A stretch of 9,301 bases of DNA from Pseudomonadota bacterium (lineage in GTDB: Bacteria; Pseudomonadota; Alphaproteobacteria; Rhizobiales; Xanthobacteraceae), in the NCBI GenBank assembly GCA_021779635.1, contig JAJYAH010000212.1:1-9301 (forward strand). Direction: 5' to 3'. Under the pieces are notes generated by a model. It did not search any database. It was not told where the DNA came from and saw nothing but the letters and a program-made list of their open reading frames with translations. Each line of letters starts with the position of its first letter. Positions within the stretch are counted from its first letter, which is position 1. This document shows positions 1 to 6,613 of this stretch, piece by piece. Made by a program: the position numbers and the translations under genes.

Positions 1-393
1 ATTCCCGCCGATCATCTCATTCGGTGTATCCGCGAAACCCCTGATATCGCTCTTGCAATGGTCGCATCGGTCTCGCAACGTATGCATTATCTCGTGCAGC
101 AGGTTGAGCAGCTCAAGGCGCAAAGCGGTGTGCAGCGGGTTGCGGAATTTCTGGTGTCGTTGACGATGGCGGAGCATGGTTGCTGCGTGCTCGTGCTGCC
201 ATATGACAAGGTGCTGATCGCGAGCCGGCTCGGCTTGACGCCGGAGACGCTGTCACGCGCCTTCGCGAAACTGAGGGGAGTGGGGGTTACCGTCAACGCA
301 TCACAAGTCAATGTCAGGGATATCATCGAGCTGCGCCGGATCGCGGCTGACGATCGCTATGCCGTCCGAGGTACCTTGCGTCCGATACATTGA
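1..393 (+). CDS. Crp/FNR family transcriptional regulator, C-terminal part (HbaR-like), 5' end outside window
   Basis: The frame is open from base 1 and gives 130 residues up to a TGA at 391-393, so the effector-binding N-terminal domain lies upstream of the window. The visible part begins in the long dimerisation helix (about residues 20-54) and continues into a winged helix-turn-helix (about 67-100). The recognition helix contains P-E-T-L-S-R (E82, S85, R86 of the fragment). This is the E-x-x-S-R arrangement with which FNR reads TTGA half-sites, unlike the R-E-x-x-x-R of CRP. Such regulators are cytoplasmic dimers that activate or repress in response to oxygen, NO or a metabolite; the sensing part is not visible here. 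In Rhodopseudomonas palustris a Crp/FNR protein, HbaR, activates 4-hydroxybenzoate genes, and the neighbouring hbaBCD makes that the leading identity. Four matching palindromes in the downstream promoter gaps support local control. FixK-, DNR- or AadR-like alternatives are not excluded. Confidence 0.88.
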   Translation: MPADHLIRCIRETPDIALAMVASVSQRMHYLVQQVEQLKAQSGVQRVAEFLVSLTMAEHGCCVLVLPYDKVLIASRLGLTPETLSRAFAKLRGVGVTVNASQVNVRDIIELRRIAADDRYAVRGTLRPIH

Positions 394-451
394 TGACAAA
401 CTTCAATGGCCATACGCATCCGCGGCAAAGTCCGTTGGCGATGCCACAATC

Positions 452-457
452 AGGAGG
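452..457 (+). promoter_or_regulatory. Shine-Dalgarno AGGAGG of the RidA-like gene
   Basis: A full AGGAGG lies 10 bases before the ATG at 468 and fixes that start. The 74-base gap after the regulator stop codon shows no terminator hairpin and no FNR-type palindrome, so read-through from the regulator gene is plausible. Confidence 0.75.
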
Positions 458-467
458 GGCCCTGTAA

Positions 468-872
468 ATGTCAGGTGTGATTCTCCAGCCGCCGAACTGG
501 CCGCCGCCGACGGGGTATGCCAACGGCATCAGCGTGGATGGCGGCCGGATTGTCTTCATTGCCGGGCAGGTCGGCTGGGACGCCGATCAAAAATTTGCAA
601 GCGAAGACCTCGTTCCGCAATTCAAGCAAGCGCTGGAAAATATCCTTGCCATTCTTGACGAAGCCGGAGGCAAGCCCGGCGATATTTGCCGGTTGACCGC
701 ATTCTGTATCGACAAGCCCGCCTATCTTGCCGGCCGGCGCGAGCTTGGCCGCATCTGGAAATCACTGATGGGAAATCATTATCCGGCCATGAGCATGATT
801 TTTGTTGCCGATCTGCTCGACACGCCGGCGAAGATCGAGCTCGAGGCAACAGCGGTTATTTCTGCGTCATGA
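468..872 (+). CDS. RidA/YjgF/YER057c/UK114 family protein lacking the catalytic arginine
   Basis: A 134-residue protein of normal length for this trimeric family. Recognisable blocks are the N-terminal TGYANG with Y17, the IAGQVGWD strand (about 31-38), and the C-terminal HYPAMSMIFVADL...KIELEATAV (about 104-130). Classical RidA hydrolyses reactive imines/enamines released by PLP enzymes, using an arginine in the P-A-R-S motif (R105 in E. coli) to hold the carboxylate. Here that position is methionine (M108, PAMS), while the downstream glutamate (E124) is kept. By family knowledge this places it with the Arg-less Rid4-7-type groups, so ordinary imine deaminase activity is unlikely. The start is set by a strong AGGAGG. 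It lies 74 bases after the Crp/FNR gene on the same strand and converges on hbaD with a 45-base gap that shows no clear terminator. Rid-like genes occur in other aromatic-CoA clusters; the substrate here is unknown. Confidence 0.9.
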   Translation: MSGVILQPPNWPPPTGYANGISVDGGRIVFIAGQVGWDADQKFASEDLVPQFKQALENILAILDEAGGKPGDICRLTAFCIDKPAYLAGRRELGRIWKSLMGNHYPAMSMIFVADLLDTPAKIELEATAVISAS

Positions 873-917
873 GGCGGCTCGGGTTCGAAATCAGAGCAGT
901 GAAATGTCGAGACCAGC

Positions 918-1895
918 TCAAGCCGCATGGCAGAGATCGGCAATCAGGCGCTTTGCCAGCGCGGCGGCGGCGAGCCGACGATAATTTGCCGAGGTGAGGG
1001 TGGTCCGCATCGGCTTGACCTGTCTCTGAACGAGGCGGTCGACCTCTTGCAACAACTCGTCCTCGATGGATCGCCCCGTAAAGGCTTCAGTGCCGGCAAG
1101 CAGGAACGGTCGCGAATTTGTGCCGGTCAGCGCCAAGCGAAACGACACGATTTCGGTTGCGGAGGTCCGAAGCGCTACCGCCACGCCTGCCAGCGGAAAA
1201 TCGATCGCCGCGCGTGTGCGAAGCTTTGCGTAAGCGGATGGAAGCGGGTCCGGCGGCAGATGCACGGCAGTGATGAGCTCGCCGTCAGCAAGTGCAAGAT
1301 GAGCCTTGCCGTCCTCGACATAAAGCTGGCGCAGCGGGATCCGGCGATTTCCCTGTCTTCCGGCTATGTCAACTTGCGCATCAAGAACCAGCAAGGCGGG
1401 CGCAAGGTCGCCGGAGAACGCGGCATGACAGCGTTGCCCCTGCGGGGCCACATGACAAACGCTCCCGCGATTTTTGAGACAATAGTCATTTGCGCTGCGC
1501 CACCATTCGCTCTGGTTGTAGTAGATGCATCTAGTGTCGAGACACAAATTGCCTCCGACGGTCCCCATGACGCGGTGGCCGGGGCCGGCGATGGCCGCCG
1601 CAGCCTGCGCAAGTGCGCCATATCGGGCCACGATCAGATCGTGGCCCGCAAGCGCGGCAATATTGGCACCCGCGCCGATCGCGACCCCATCGTCGGTGAT
1701 CCGGATGGCGGTCAATTCGTCGATACCAGAGAGATCCACCAGCAATTCCGGTGTGTTGATTCCGCGCCTCATGTTCACGAGCAGATCGGTTCCTCCCGCG
1801 ACGAAGCGGCTGCCCGCCTGATCGCGGCAGGCGGCAACTGCCTCTGCGACGCTGCGGGGGTTGGCGAGACGAAACTTCGGCAGTGGTCTGTTCAT
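918..1895 (-). CDS. hbaD: 4-hydroxybenzoyl-CoA reductase, FAD and [4Fe-4S] subunit (beta; HbaD/HcrB)
   Basis: This 325-residue subunit of a xanthine-oxidase-family molybdoenzyme relays electrons between an FAD/[4Fe-4S] module and the [2Fe-2S] subunit. FAD-binding motifs are VAGGTDLL (32-39) and GTVGGNLC (111-118). The diagnostic feature is an insertion with cysteines C123, C139, C147 and C156. Their spacing, C-x15-C-x7-C-x8-C, equals that of the four [4Fe-4S] ligands (122/138/146/155) of the Thauera aromatica beta subunit. Ordinary CO dehydrogenase or xanthine dehydrogenase medium chains lack this insertion, so the substrate call is firm. The complex reductively removes the para-hydroxyl from 4-hydroxybenzoyl-CoA, giving benzoyl-CoA in the cytoplasm under anoxic conditions. 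Its ATG overlaps the hbaC stop as ATGA (1892-1895), indicating translational coupling, and GAAGG lies about 8 bases upstream of the start. It is the last gene of the leftward hbaBCD operon. Confidence 0.95.
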   Translation of the reverse strand: MNRPLPKFRLANPRSVAEAVAACRDQAGSRFVAGGTDLLVNMRRGINTPELLVDLSGIDELTAIRITDDGVAIGAGANIAALAGHDLIVARYGALAQAAAAIAGPGHRVMGTVGGNLCLDTRCIYYNQSEWWRSANDYCLKNRGSVCHVAPQGQRCHAAFSGDLAPALLVLDAQVDIAGRQGNRRIPLRQLYVEDGKAHLALADGELITAVHLPPDPLPSAYAKLRTRAAIDFPLAGVAVALRTSATEIVSFRLALTGTNSRPFLLAGTEAFTGRSIEDELLQEVDRLVQRQVKPMRTTLTSANYRRLAAAALAKRLIADLCHAA

Positions 1896-4228
1896 GACGC
1901 GGCCTTCAGGGTACCGGCAAGCCGTGCGTTCCGCCGGCGCTGGATGAGCCCGTCCATGATCCGGTCAGGTGTCGCCGGCAATTCGTTGAGATCGATGCCG
2001 ATCGCGCTGGCAATGGCGTTGACCAATGCCGGCGGGAAGCCGGCCAGTGCGCCTTCGCTCGCTTCCTTGGCGCCGAGTGGCCCAAATGGATCATGGCTTT
2101 CGACGATATTGGTTTCTATCGGCGGAGAATCCATGATGGTCGGCATGCGATATTCCAGCATGCTTGCATGGGCGGGCAATCCGTCGAGATAGCGGGTTTC
2201 CTCGCAGAGCGCCTGACCCATGCCCATCCAGACCGATCCCTGGATTTGTCCTTCGACCGCAAGCGGATTGATTGCATGACCGCAGTCGAGCGCGACCCAA
2301 ACCTTCTCGACGGTCACAAGACCGGTCGCTTCGTCAACGCTGACTTCCACGACCTGGGCCGCATAGCTGAAGCCCATAGTAGCGCCGACGGCGCCACCGC
2401 GATGCTTGCCGCCTTGCGCTTCCGGCGGACAAGTAAACGTCCCCTTGATTGAGATAGCGCCTTCGTCGACCAGCGCAGCCGCCACGACTTCGGCGAACGG
2501 CAGCGCCGATTGCCTGCCGCCGCCGACGCAAAAAGTCTCGTTGATGCATTCGACGTCCTCGGCGCGCGCTTCAAGCTTGCGTGCGGCGGTGGCAACGAGC
2601 AGCGCTCTCAGCTTTCGGGCGGCGTCAATCGCCGCGTTGCCCACCATGAAGGTGATGCGCGATGAATAGGCTCCGTTATCCTTGGGCGTGACGGCGGTGT
2701 CGGCTGAGATCACGCGCACCCGCTCAAGTGAAATATCCAGCGTTTCGGCCACGGCGATCGCCACCATCGTCGAGGAACCCTGTCCGATGTCGGCGGCGCC
2801 GGTGAGCGCCGTAACCCCTCCATCGAAGTCAAGCTTCAGATTGACGACAGCGTGTGGCTCTCCGGTGAAATGAATCGGCTTGGCCGCGCCGCTGACATAG
2901 TGAGAACAGGCCATCCCGAGCCCCCGGCCTGGCGGCATTCGGCCGATGCGTTCTTTCCATCTGCTCGCCCGCTCGACGCGATCGAGGCATTCAGCCAGCC
3001 CGTAGCTGTTGATCATGAGATCATTCATGGTGCGTGTCGGTGATCGCAACAAGTTGGCGCGGCGCACCGTGAACGGGTCAAGCCCAAGCTCTCGCGCCAT
3101 GCGGTCGACCAGACATTCGAATGCGTGGCGAGTGTCGACCGAACCGTGCCCGCGCATGGCGCCGCAAGGCGGCAGATTCGCGTAGATCCGGTAGCCGTCG
3201 TATTTGACGGCCGGAATGTCGTAGATGCCGTGCAACAGCGAGCCGGCATAAAGGATTGTAATGATACCATAACCGGCATAGGCGCCGCCTCGCTGCACGA
3301 CCTGCAGTTCGCAAGCCGTGAGGCGTCCGTTCCTGTTCATGCCGAGCTTGAGGCGAATATCGGTATGTGGACGGGCACGATGGGTTATGAAGGTCTCTTC
3401 GCGGCTCAGCTCCATCAACACTTTACCAGCGGCTGCACGGGCGAGCAGGGCGGTAACGATCTCGAAATTCAGCGCCTCGACGCGTGCGCCAAAGCCGCCG
3501 CCAATAAAGGGCTTGATGACCCGGATTTGCGACGTCTCCATGTTGAGACATCGGGCAAGCATGAGGTGCAGGTAGTAGCCGACTTGGGACACTGTTTGCA
3601 CAGTAAGGCGGCCGGTCGTGGGATCGAACTCGGCCAGGCTCGCGTGGGGCTCGATTTGCGCGTGGTTGATCTCCGCACAACAGAATGCTTCCTCACGCAC
3701 CAGATCGGCTGTCGAGAAGCCAAGATCGACGTCGCCGAAATGATGGTGGACCTCGCGTTCAACATTGCCGGGTTTGTTGTCGTGCAGCGGGACAGCGCCG
3801 GGCGCGCGGGCGTCATCGGAAGTGTAGTAGGCCGGAAGCTCGCTGATCTTCAGTTCGATCAACCCAAGCGCACGTTCGGCGGTCTCCGCGTCGATCGCTG
3901 CCACTGCCGCTACGGGCTCGCCGCGGTAGCGTACGCGACCACGCGCCAGCGGATACTCGTTCATTGCGATGGGAAGCACGCCATAAGTATAATCGCAATC
4001 ATCGCCGGTAATGACCGCTATGACGCCATCCAGCGCGCGCGCTCTGGAGACGTCCAGTCCGACAATCATGCCATGGCTTACGGGGCTGCGCAGGATGCGG
4101 CCGACCAGGGCATCGGCATGGTCGAGATCGGCTGTGTAACGCGCGCGCCCGGTCACCTTGTCGATGCCGTCGATCAAGGGAACGCCGCGGCGAGAGGTCT
4201 TTTGGTGCATGATAAGATCAGCGGTCAT
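1892..4228 (-). CDS. hbaC: 4-hydroxybenzoyl-CoA reductase, molybdopterin subunit (alpha; HbaC/HcrA)
   Basis: This 778-residue catalytic large subunit is close to the usual family length of about 770. The N-terminal a/b hammerhead domain (about 20-135) is followed by the Mo-cofactor domain. Cofactor motifs are FIGGGFGAR (241-249), GAMRGHGSVDTRHAFE (356-371) and ADIGQGSS (479-486). Near the C terminus, GPLGAKEASEG (716-726) supplies the invariant active-site glutamate (E725, matching Glu726 of the Thauera enzyme). The enzyme uses Mo-molybdopterin cytosine dinucleotide to reduce the phenolic C-O bond of 4-hydroxybenzoyl-CoA. The start at 4228 overlaps the hbaB reading frame by 11 bases and has GGAG about 8 bases upstream. 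A second in-frame ATG at 4210 lacks any Shine-Dalgarno sequence, so 4228 is preferred. Long open frames on the opposite strand are composition shadows. Confidence 0.95.
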   Translation of the reverse strand: MTADLIMHQKTSRRGVPLIDGIDKVTGRARYTADLDHADALVGRILRSPVSHGMIVGLDVSRARALDGVIAVITGDDCDYTYGVLPIAMNEYPLARGRVRYRGEPVAAVAAIDAETAERALGLIELKISELPAYYTSDDARAPGAVPLHDNKPGNVEREVHHHFGDVDLGFSTADLVREEAFCCAEINHAQIEPHASLAEFDPTTGRLTVQTVSQVGYYLHLMLARCLNMETSQIRVIKPFIGGGFGARVEALNFEIVTALLARAAAGKVLMELSREETFITHRARPHTDIRLKLGMNRNGRLTACELQVVQRGGAYAGYGIITILYAGSLLHGIYDIPAVKYDGYRIYANLPPCGAMRGHGSVDTRHAFECLVDRMARELGLDPFTVRRANLLRSPTRTMNDLMINSYGLAECLDRVERASRWKERIGRMPPGRGLGMACSHYVSGAAKPIHFTGEPHAVVNLKLDFDGGVTALTGAADIGQGSSTMVAIAVAETLDISLERVRVISADTAVTPKDNGAYSSRITFMVGNAAIDAARKLRALLVATAARKLEARAEDVECINETFCVGGGRQSALPFAEVVAAALVDEGAISIKGTFTCPPEAQGGKHRGGAVGATMGFSYAAQVVEVSVDEATGLVTVEKVWVALDCGHAINPLAVEGQIQGSVWMGMGQALCEETRYLDGLPAHASMLEYRMPTIMDSPPIETNIVESHDPFGPLGAKEASEGALAGFPPALVNAIASAIGIDLNELPATPDRIMDGLIQRRRNARLAGTLKAAS

Positions 4229-4715
4229 AAGCCATCTCCGCGGCCGCTTTCACGGACTCAACGATCTTAACGTAGCCGGTGCACCGGCAGAGGTTGCCTG
4301 ACAACGCGGCGCGTATTTCTTCGTCGGTCGGCGCCTGGTTTCGACGCAGCAGCGCCTCGGCAGCCATGATCATTCCCGGCGTACAGAAGCCGCATTGAGC
4401 GCCCAGCTTCTCGTGAAAGGCTCGCTGCAAGCTGCTGAGGCGGCCTTGCGTGGCGAGCGCTTCGATTGTTTCAACACTCCGTCCCTCGCAGCGCACGGCA
4501 AGTGTGATGCAGGATGGTATTGCCTCGCCATCGACGAGGACTGTACAGGCGCCGCATTCGCCGCCGTCGCAACCGGTTTTCGTGCCGGTGAGGTGTGCGA
4601 TCTCGCGCAGATAACTGACCAGCAAATCCGTTTCGAGAACGGCGTCTTCTCTCCAGCGCCCGTTCAACTTCAATCTCAGCAGGCGCTTCTTCAGTTCCGA
4701 ACCGGGAGCGTACAT
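4218..4715 (-). CDS. hbaB: 4-hydroxybenzoyl-CoA reductase, [2Fe-2S] subunit (gamma; HbaB/HcrC)
   Basis: A 165-residue small subunit with the two [2Fe-2S] clusters typical of molybdenum hydroxylases. The plant-ferredoxin-like N-terminal cluster uses C49, C54, C57 and C69 (TGCDGGECGACTVLVDG...C). The C-terminal helical-bundle cluster uses C108, C111, C143 and C145 (QCGFCTPG...NLCRCTG). These clusters carry electrons between the HbaD centres and the Mo site of HbaC. It is the first gene of the leftward operon and overlaps hbaC by 11 bases. AGAGG sits about 7 bases before the ATG at 4715 and supports this start. The promoter gap contains an FNR-type palindrome (4768-4781) and a perfect 19-base palindrome (4735-4753) near the predicted -10 region. 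The sequence alone fits many molybdenum hydroxylase small subunits; the specific call comes from the four cysteines of HbaD. Confidence 0.94.
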   Translation of the reverse strand: MYAPGSELKKRLLRLKLNGRWREDAVLETDLLVSYLREIAHLTGTKTGCDGGECGACTVLVDGEAIPSCITLAVRCEGRSVETIEALATQGRLSSLQRAFHEKLGAQCGFCTPGMIMAAEALLRRNQAPTDEEIRAALSGNLCRCTGYVKIVESVKAAAEMAYDR

Positions 4716-4734
4716 CTTTGACCTCTAATCCAGA

Positions 4735-4753
4735 AAGCAATGCTGCATTGCTT
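4735..4753. promoter_or_regulatory. Perfect 19-base palindrome upstream of hbaB, candidate repressor operator
   Basis: AAGCAATGCTGCATTGCTT has two perfect 9-base arms around a single central base. It lies 20-38 bases upstream of the hbaB ATG, and its centre coincides with the -10 position predicted from the FNR-type site at 4768-4781. A dimeric regulator bound there would block RNA polymerase. It has no U-tract, and no hbaB transcript is expected to extend this far upstream, so a terminator is unlikely. No second copy was noticed in the other gaps. The binding protein is unknown. Confidence 0.5.
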
Positions 4754-4767
4754 GGCGCCGTGGCTCC

Positions 4768-4781
4768 ATGACAAAAGTCAA
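4768..4781 (-). promoter_or_regulatory. FNR/HbaR-type operator 1 (hbaB side of the divergent gap)
   Basis: On the + strand it reads ATGAC-AAAA-GTCAA, one mismatch from the palindrome TTGAC-N4-GTCAA. Its centre (4774.5) is 60 bases from the hbaB ATG. If it acts at -41.5, transcription would start near 4733, leaving a leader of about 18 bases. Relative to hbaB, the better half-site is promoter-distal, the reverse of the other three sites. Confidence 0.65.
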
Positions 4782-4819
4782 GAATCACGTCGTCTTTGAA
4801 ACAGAGGCGGACAATCGAC

Positions 4820-4833
4820 CTGACAGAAGTCAA
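4820..4833 (+). promoter_or_regulatory. FNR/HbaR-type operator 2 (upstream of the first CoA ligase)
   Basis: It reads CTGAC-AGAA-GTCAA followed by GG. Its centre (4826.5) lies 52 bases from operator 1. Activation from -41.5 would put the transcript start near 4868 with a weak -10 (TAGATG, 4856-4861). The ATG at 4892 would then follow a leader of about 24 bases, and the upstream ATG at 4859 would lie before the transcript start. Confidence 0.65.
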
Positions 4834-4891
4834 GGACCGGCGTGCGGATCATGAGTAGATGGGAGCGTGGGTAATTGCCAAGGCGACGCTC

Positions 4892-6466
4892 ATGACAGCG
4901 CTTCGCGACTACAATGCCGCGGTGGATTTTGTGGACCGCCACGTGGCCGAGGGCCGTGGTGACAAGATCGCCTTTATTGATCAAGCCCGAAATCTGACCT
5001 ATGGCGAATTGCGCGATTCGGCGGCGCGTATTGGTCCCATGCTGACGCGCATGGGCATCGAGCCGGAAAGCAGAATTGCGCTGGTTCTGCTCGATACCGT
5101 CGATTTTCCCATATTGTTCTGGGGAGCGATCCGGGCTGGCGTCGTACCAGTTCTGGTCAATACGCGCCTCACCGTCGATCAGTACCACTATCTATTTGAA
5201 GATTCGCGTACCAATGCGATTTTCGTCTCAACGCCGCTGCTGCCGGATGTTCAGGAAGCGGCAAAGGATCTGCCTGGTCTCAGACGGATTGTCGTCGTCG
5301 GCGGCGGCCCTGCATCATTGCCGCGGCTTGACTCGCTCCTGGCGGCCGAGAACGAAGGCTCGGCGCCGGCCAGAACCGTGGCCGATGAGGTCGCTTACTG
5401 GCTCTATTCGTCCGGCACCACCGGAATGCCAAAAGGCGTCATGCACGTGCATTCGAGTCCTAGGATCATGGCGCAGACCGCTGGCGAGCGGCGTATCGGT
5501 TATCGCGAAGATGACGTGATCTTTTCCGCCGCCAAACTGTTTTTCGCCTACGGTCTCGGCAACGCGATGTTTTGTCCGATGTGGGTCGGAGCAACATCGG
5601 TCTTGTATTCCGAGCGACCGACGCCGCAGACCGTATTCGAGACTTTGCGCGGCTATCAGCCAACGATGTTCTTTGCAGTGCCAACGCTTTACGCGGCCAT
5701 TCTGGCCGATCCCGAATGCAAGCCAGAAAATATGTCCAGCCGGCTTCGAATCTGCTTCTCGGCCGGAGAGCCGTTGCCTTCGCACGTTGGTATCGCCTGG
5801 AAGCAGCGATTTGGTCTCGACATCGTCAATGGCGTCGGCTCCAGCGAGATGGGGCACCTGTTTCTAACGAATCTCCCCGGGGCCGTCGAATACGGTACAT
5901 CCGGCGTCCCGGTCGATGGCTTCAAACTCAGACTGGTTGACGAAAATGGGCAGGATGTCGGTGACGATGAGATGGGTGAGCTTCTCGTAAAGGGTGAGTC
6001 GACTGCGGCGGGCTACTGGAACCAGCGTGAGAAGTCGCGGCGTACCTTTTTGGGCGAGTGGACCCGCACCGGAGACAAGTACACGCGGCGTGCGGATGGG
6101 GTCTATACCTACTGCGGACGCACGGATGACATGTTCAAGGTCAGCGGGATTTGGGTGTCGCCTTTCGAGATCGAAGACGCCCTGGTAGCTCATCCGAAGG
6201 TCCTGGAAGCTGCCGTCGTGCCGGCCGAGGATGACAACGGTCTGATCAAGCCAAAAGCCTTCATTGTGCTCATGGATCATCCTGAAGGTGAAATCGGCCG
6301 AGCGCTGTTTGAGGAGCTCAAGGTGCATGTGAAGCGCGCCATAGGCCCGTGGAAGTATCCGCGATGGATTGAGTTCGTCGATACTCTGCCAAAGACCGCG
6401 ACCGGAAAGATCCAGCGCTTCATGCTTCGGGATCGGAACGGGATCGCAAACGGTGGAGACCGGTAA
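4892..6466 (+). CDS. Aryl-CoA ligase of the benzoate-CoA ligase family, probably 4-hydroxybenzoate-CoA ligase (HbaA-like)
   Basis: This 524-residue adenylate-forming enzyme would convert an aromatic acid, ATP and CoA to the aryl-CoA. Motifs are the P-loop YSSGTTGMPKG (172-182), KLFFAYGLGNA (215-225), GVGSSEMGHLF (314-324), TGDKY (393-397), the hinge GRTDDMFKVSG (409-419) and PKTATGKIQR (500-509) with catalytic Lys506. The start at 4892 (MTALRDYNAAVDF) is preferred over the in-frame ATG at 4859. It has AAGGCGA upstream, fits the start of related ligases, and agrees with the FNR-type site. The longer form would add 11 residues. Divergence from hbaBCD suggests 4-hydroxybenzoate as substrate. At the acyl-pocket His322 the flanks are G and L instead of the L and I of typical benzoate-CoA ligases, which could admit a para substituent. 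It is a close paralogue of the next gene. Substrate remains inferred. Confidence 0.9.
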   Translation: MTALRDYNAAVDFVDRHVAEGRGDKIAFIDQARNLTYGELRDSAARIGPMLTRMGIEPESRIALVLLDTVDFPILFWGAIRAGVVPVLVNTRLTVDQYHYLFEDSRTNAIFVSTPLLPDVQEAAKDLPGLRRIVVVGGGPASLPRLDSLLAAENEGSAPARTVADEVAYWLYSSGTTGMPKGVMHVHSSPRIMAQTAGERRIGYREDDVIFSAAKLFFAYGLGNAMFCPMWVGATSVLYSERPTPQTVFETLRGYQPTMFFAVPTLYAAILADPECKPENMSSRLRICFSAGEPLPSHVGIAWKQRFGLDIVNGVGSSEMGHLFLTNLPGAVEYGTSGVPVDGFKLRLVDENGQDVGDDEMGELLVKGESTAAGYWNQREKSRRTFLGEWTRTGDKYTRRADGVYTYCGRTDDMFKVSGIWVSPFEIEDALVAHPKVLEAAVVPAEDDNGLIKPKAFIVLMDHPEGEIGRALFEELKVHVKRAIGPWKYPRWIEFVDTLPKTATGKIQRFMLRDRNGIANGGDR

Positions 6467-6479
6467 GCCCGCATCTCGA

Positions 6480-6531
6480 CTTGAACTTGTACGCTGTCGC
6501 GCCGGTTGACCGAAGTCAAGGGGAGTTCAAG
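6480..6531. repeat. Spaced inverted repeat CTTGAACT / AGTTCAAG
   Basis: Two perfect 8-base arms at 6480-6487 and 6524-6531 are separated by 36 bases that contain the FNR-type operator 3. The repeat is centred at 6505.5 and the operator at 6512.5, so the two are not concentric. It has no U-tract and does not look like a terminator. It could be an accessory operator or chance. Confidence 0.3.
6506..6519 (+). promoter_or_regulatory. FNR/HbaR-type operator 3 (upstream of the second CoA ligase), perfect palindrome
   Basis: TTGAC-CGAA-GTCAA is a perfect 5+5 inverted repeat with a 4-base spacer, followed by GG as in operator 2. Its centre is 6512.5. At -41.5 it would drive a start near 6554, with a weak -10-like TATGCA at 6542-6547, giving a leader of about 60 bases before the ATG at 6614. 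This implies the second ligase has its own promoter rather than depending only on read-through from the first. Confidence 0.72.
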
Positions 6532-6613
6532 CCGCAAATGATATGCATCCTTGCAACTCAATCGGCGTGAAAATTGCGAACCGTTTTGCTGAACTGAAAA
6601 GCGGGTCCATGCA

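Noticed and set aside
390..406. TTGA...TCAA between the regulator and the RidA-like gene
   Set aside because: The half-sites are 9 bases apart; FNR-type sites need 6 between TTGA and TCAA. It is not counted with the four operators.
873..917. Bidirectional terminator between the convergent RidA-like and hbaD genes
   Set aside because: The 45-base gap shows no GC-rich stem-loop with a T-tract on either strand.
927..2192. 421-codon open frame on the + strand opposite hbaD/hbaC
   Set aside because: It lies antisense to a gene with clear motifs, has arginine- and cysteine-rich low-similarity composition and no recognisable domain; it is a shadow of GC-rich coding DNA.
3125..4270. 381-codon open frame on the + strand opposite hbaC
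   Set aside because: Antisense shadow of the molybdopterin subunit; no motifs and no ribosome binding site.
4778..5188. 136-codon frame on the - strand across the divergent promoter gap
   Set aside because: It covers both strands of a regulatory gap and the start of a well-supported ligase, and has no recognisable domain.
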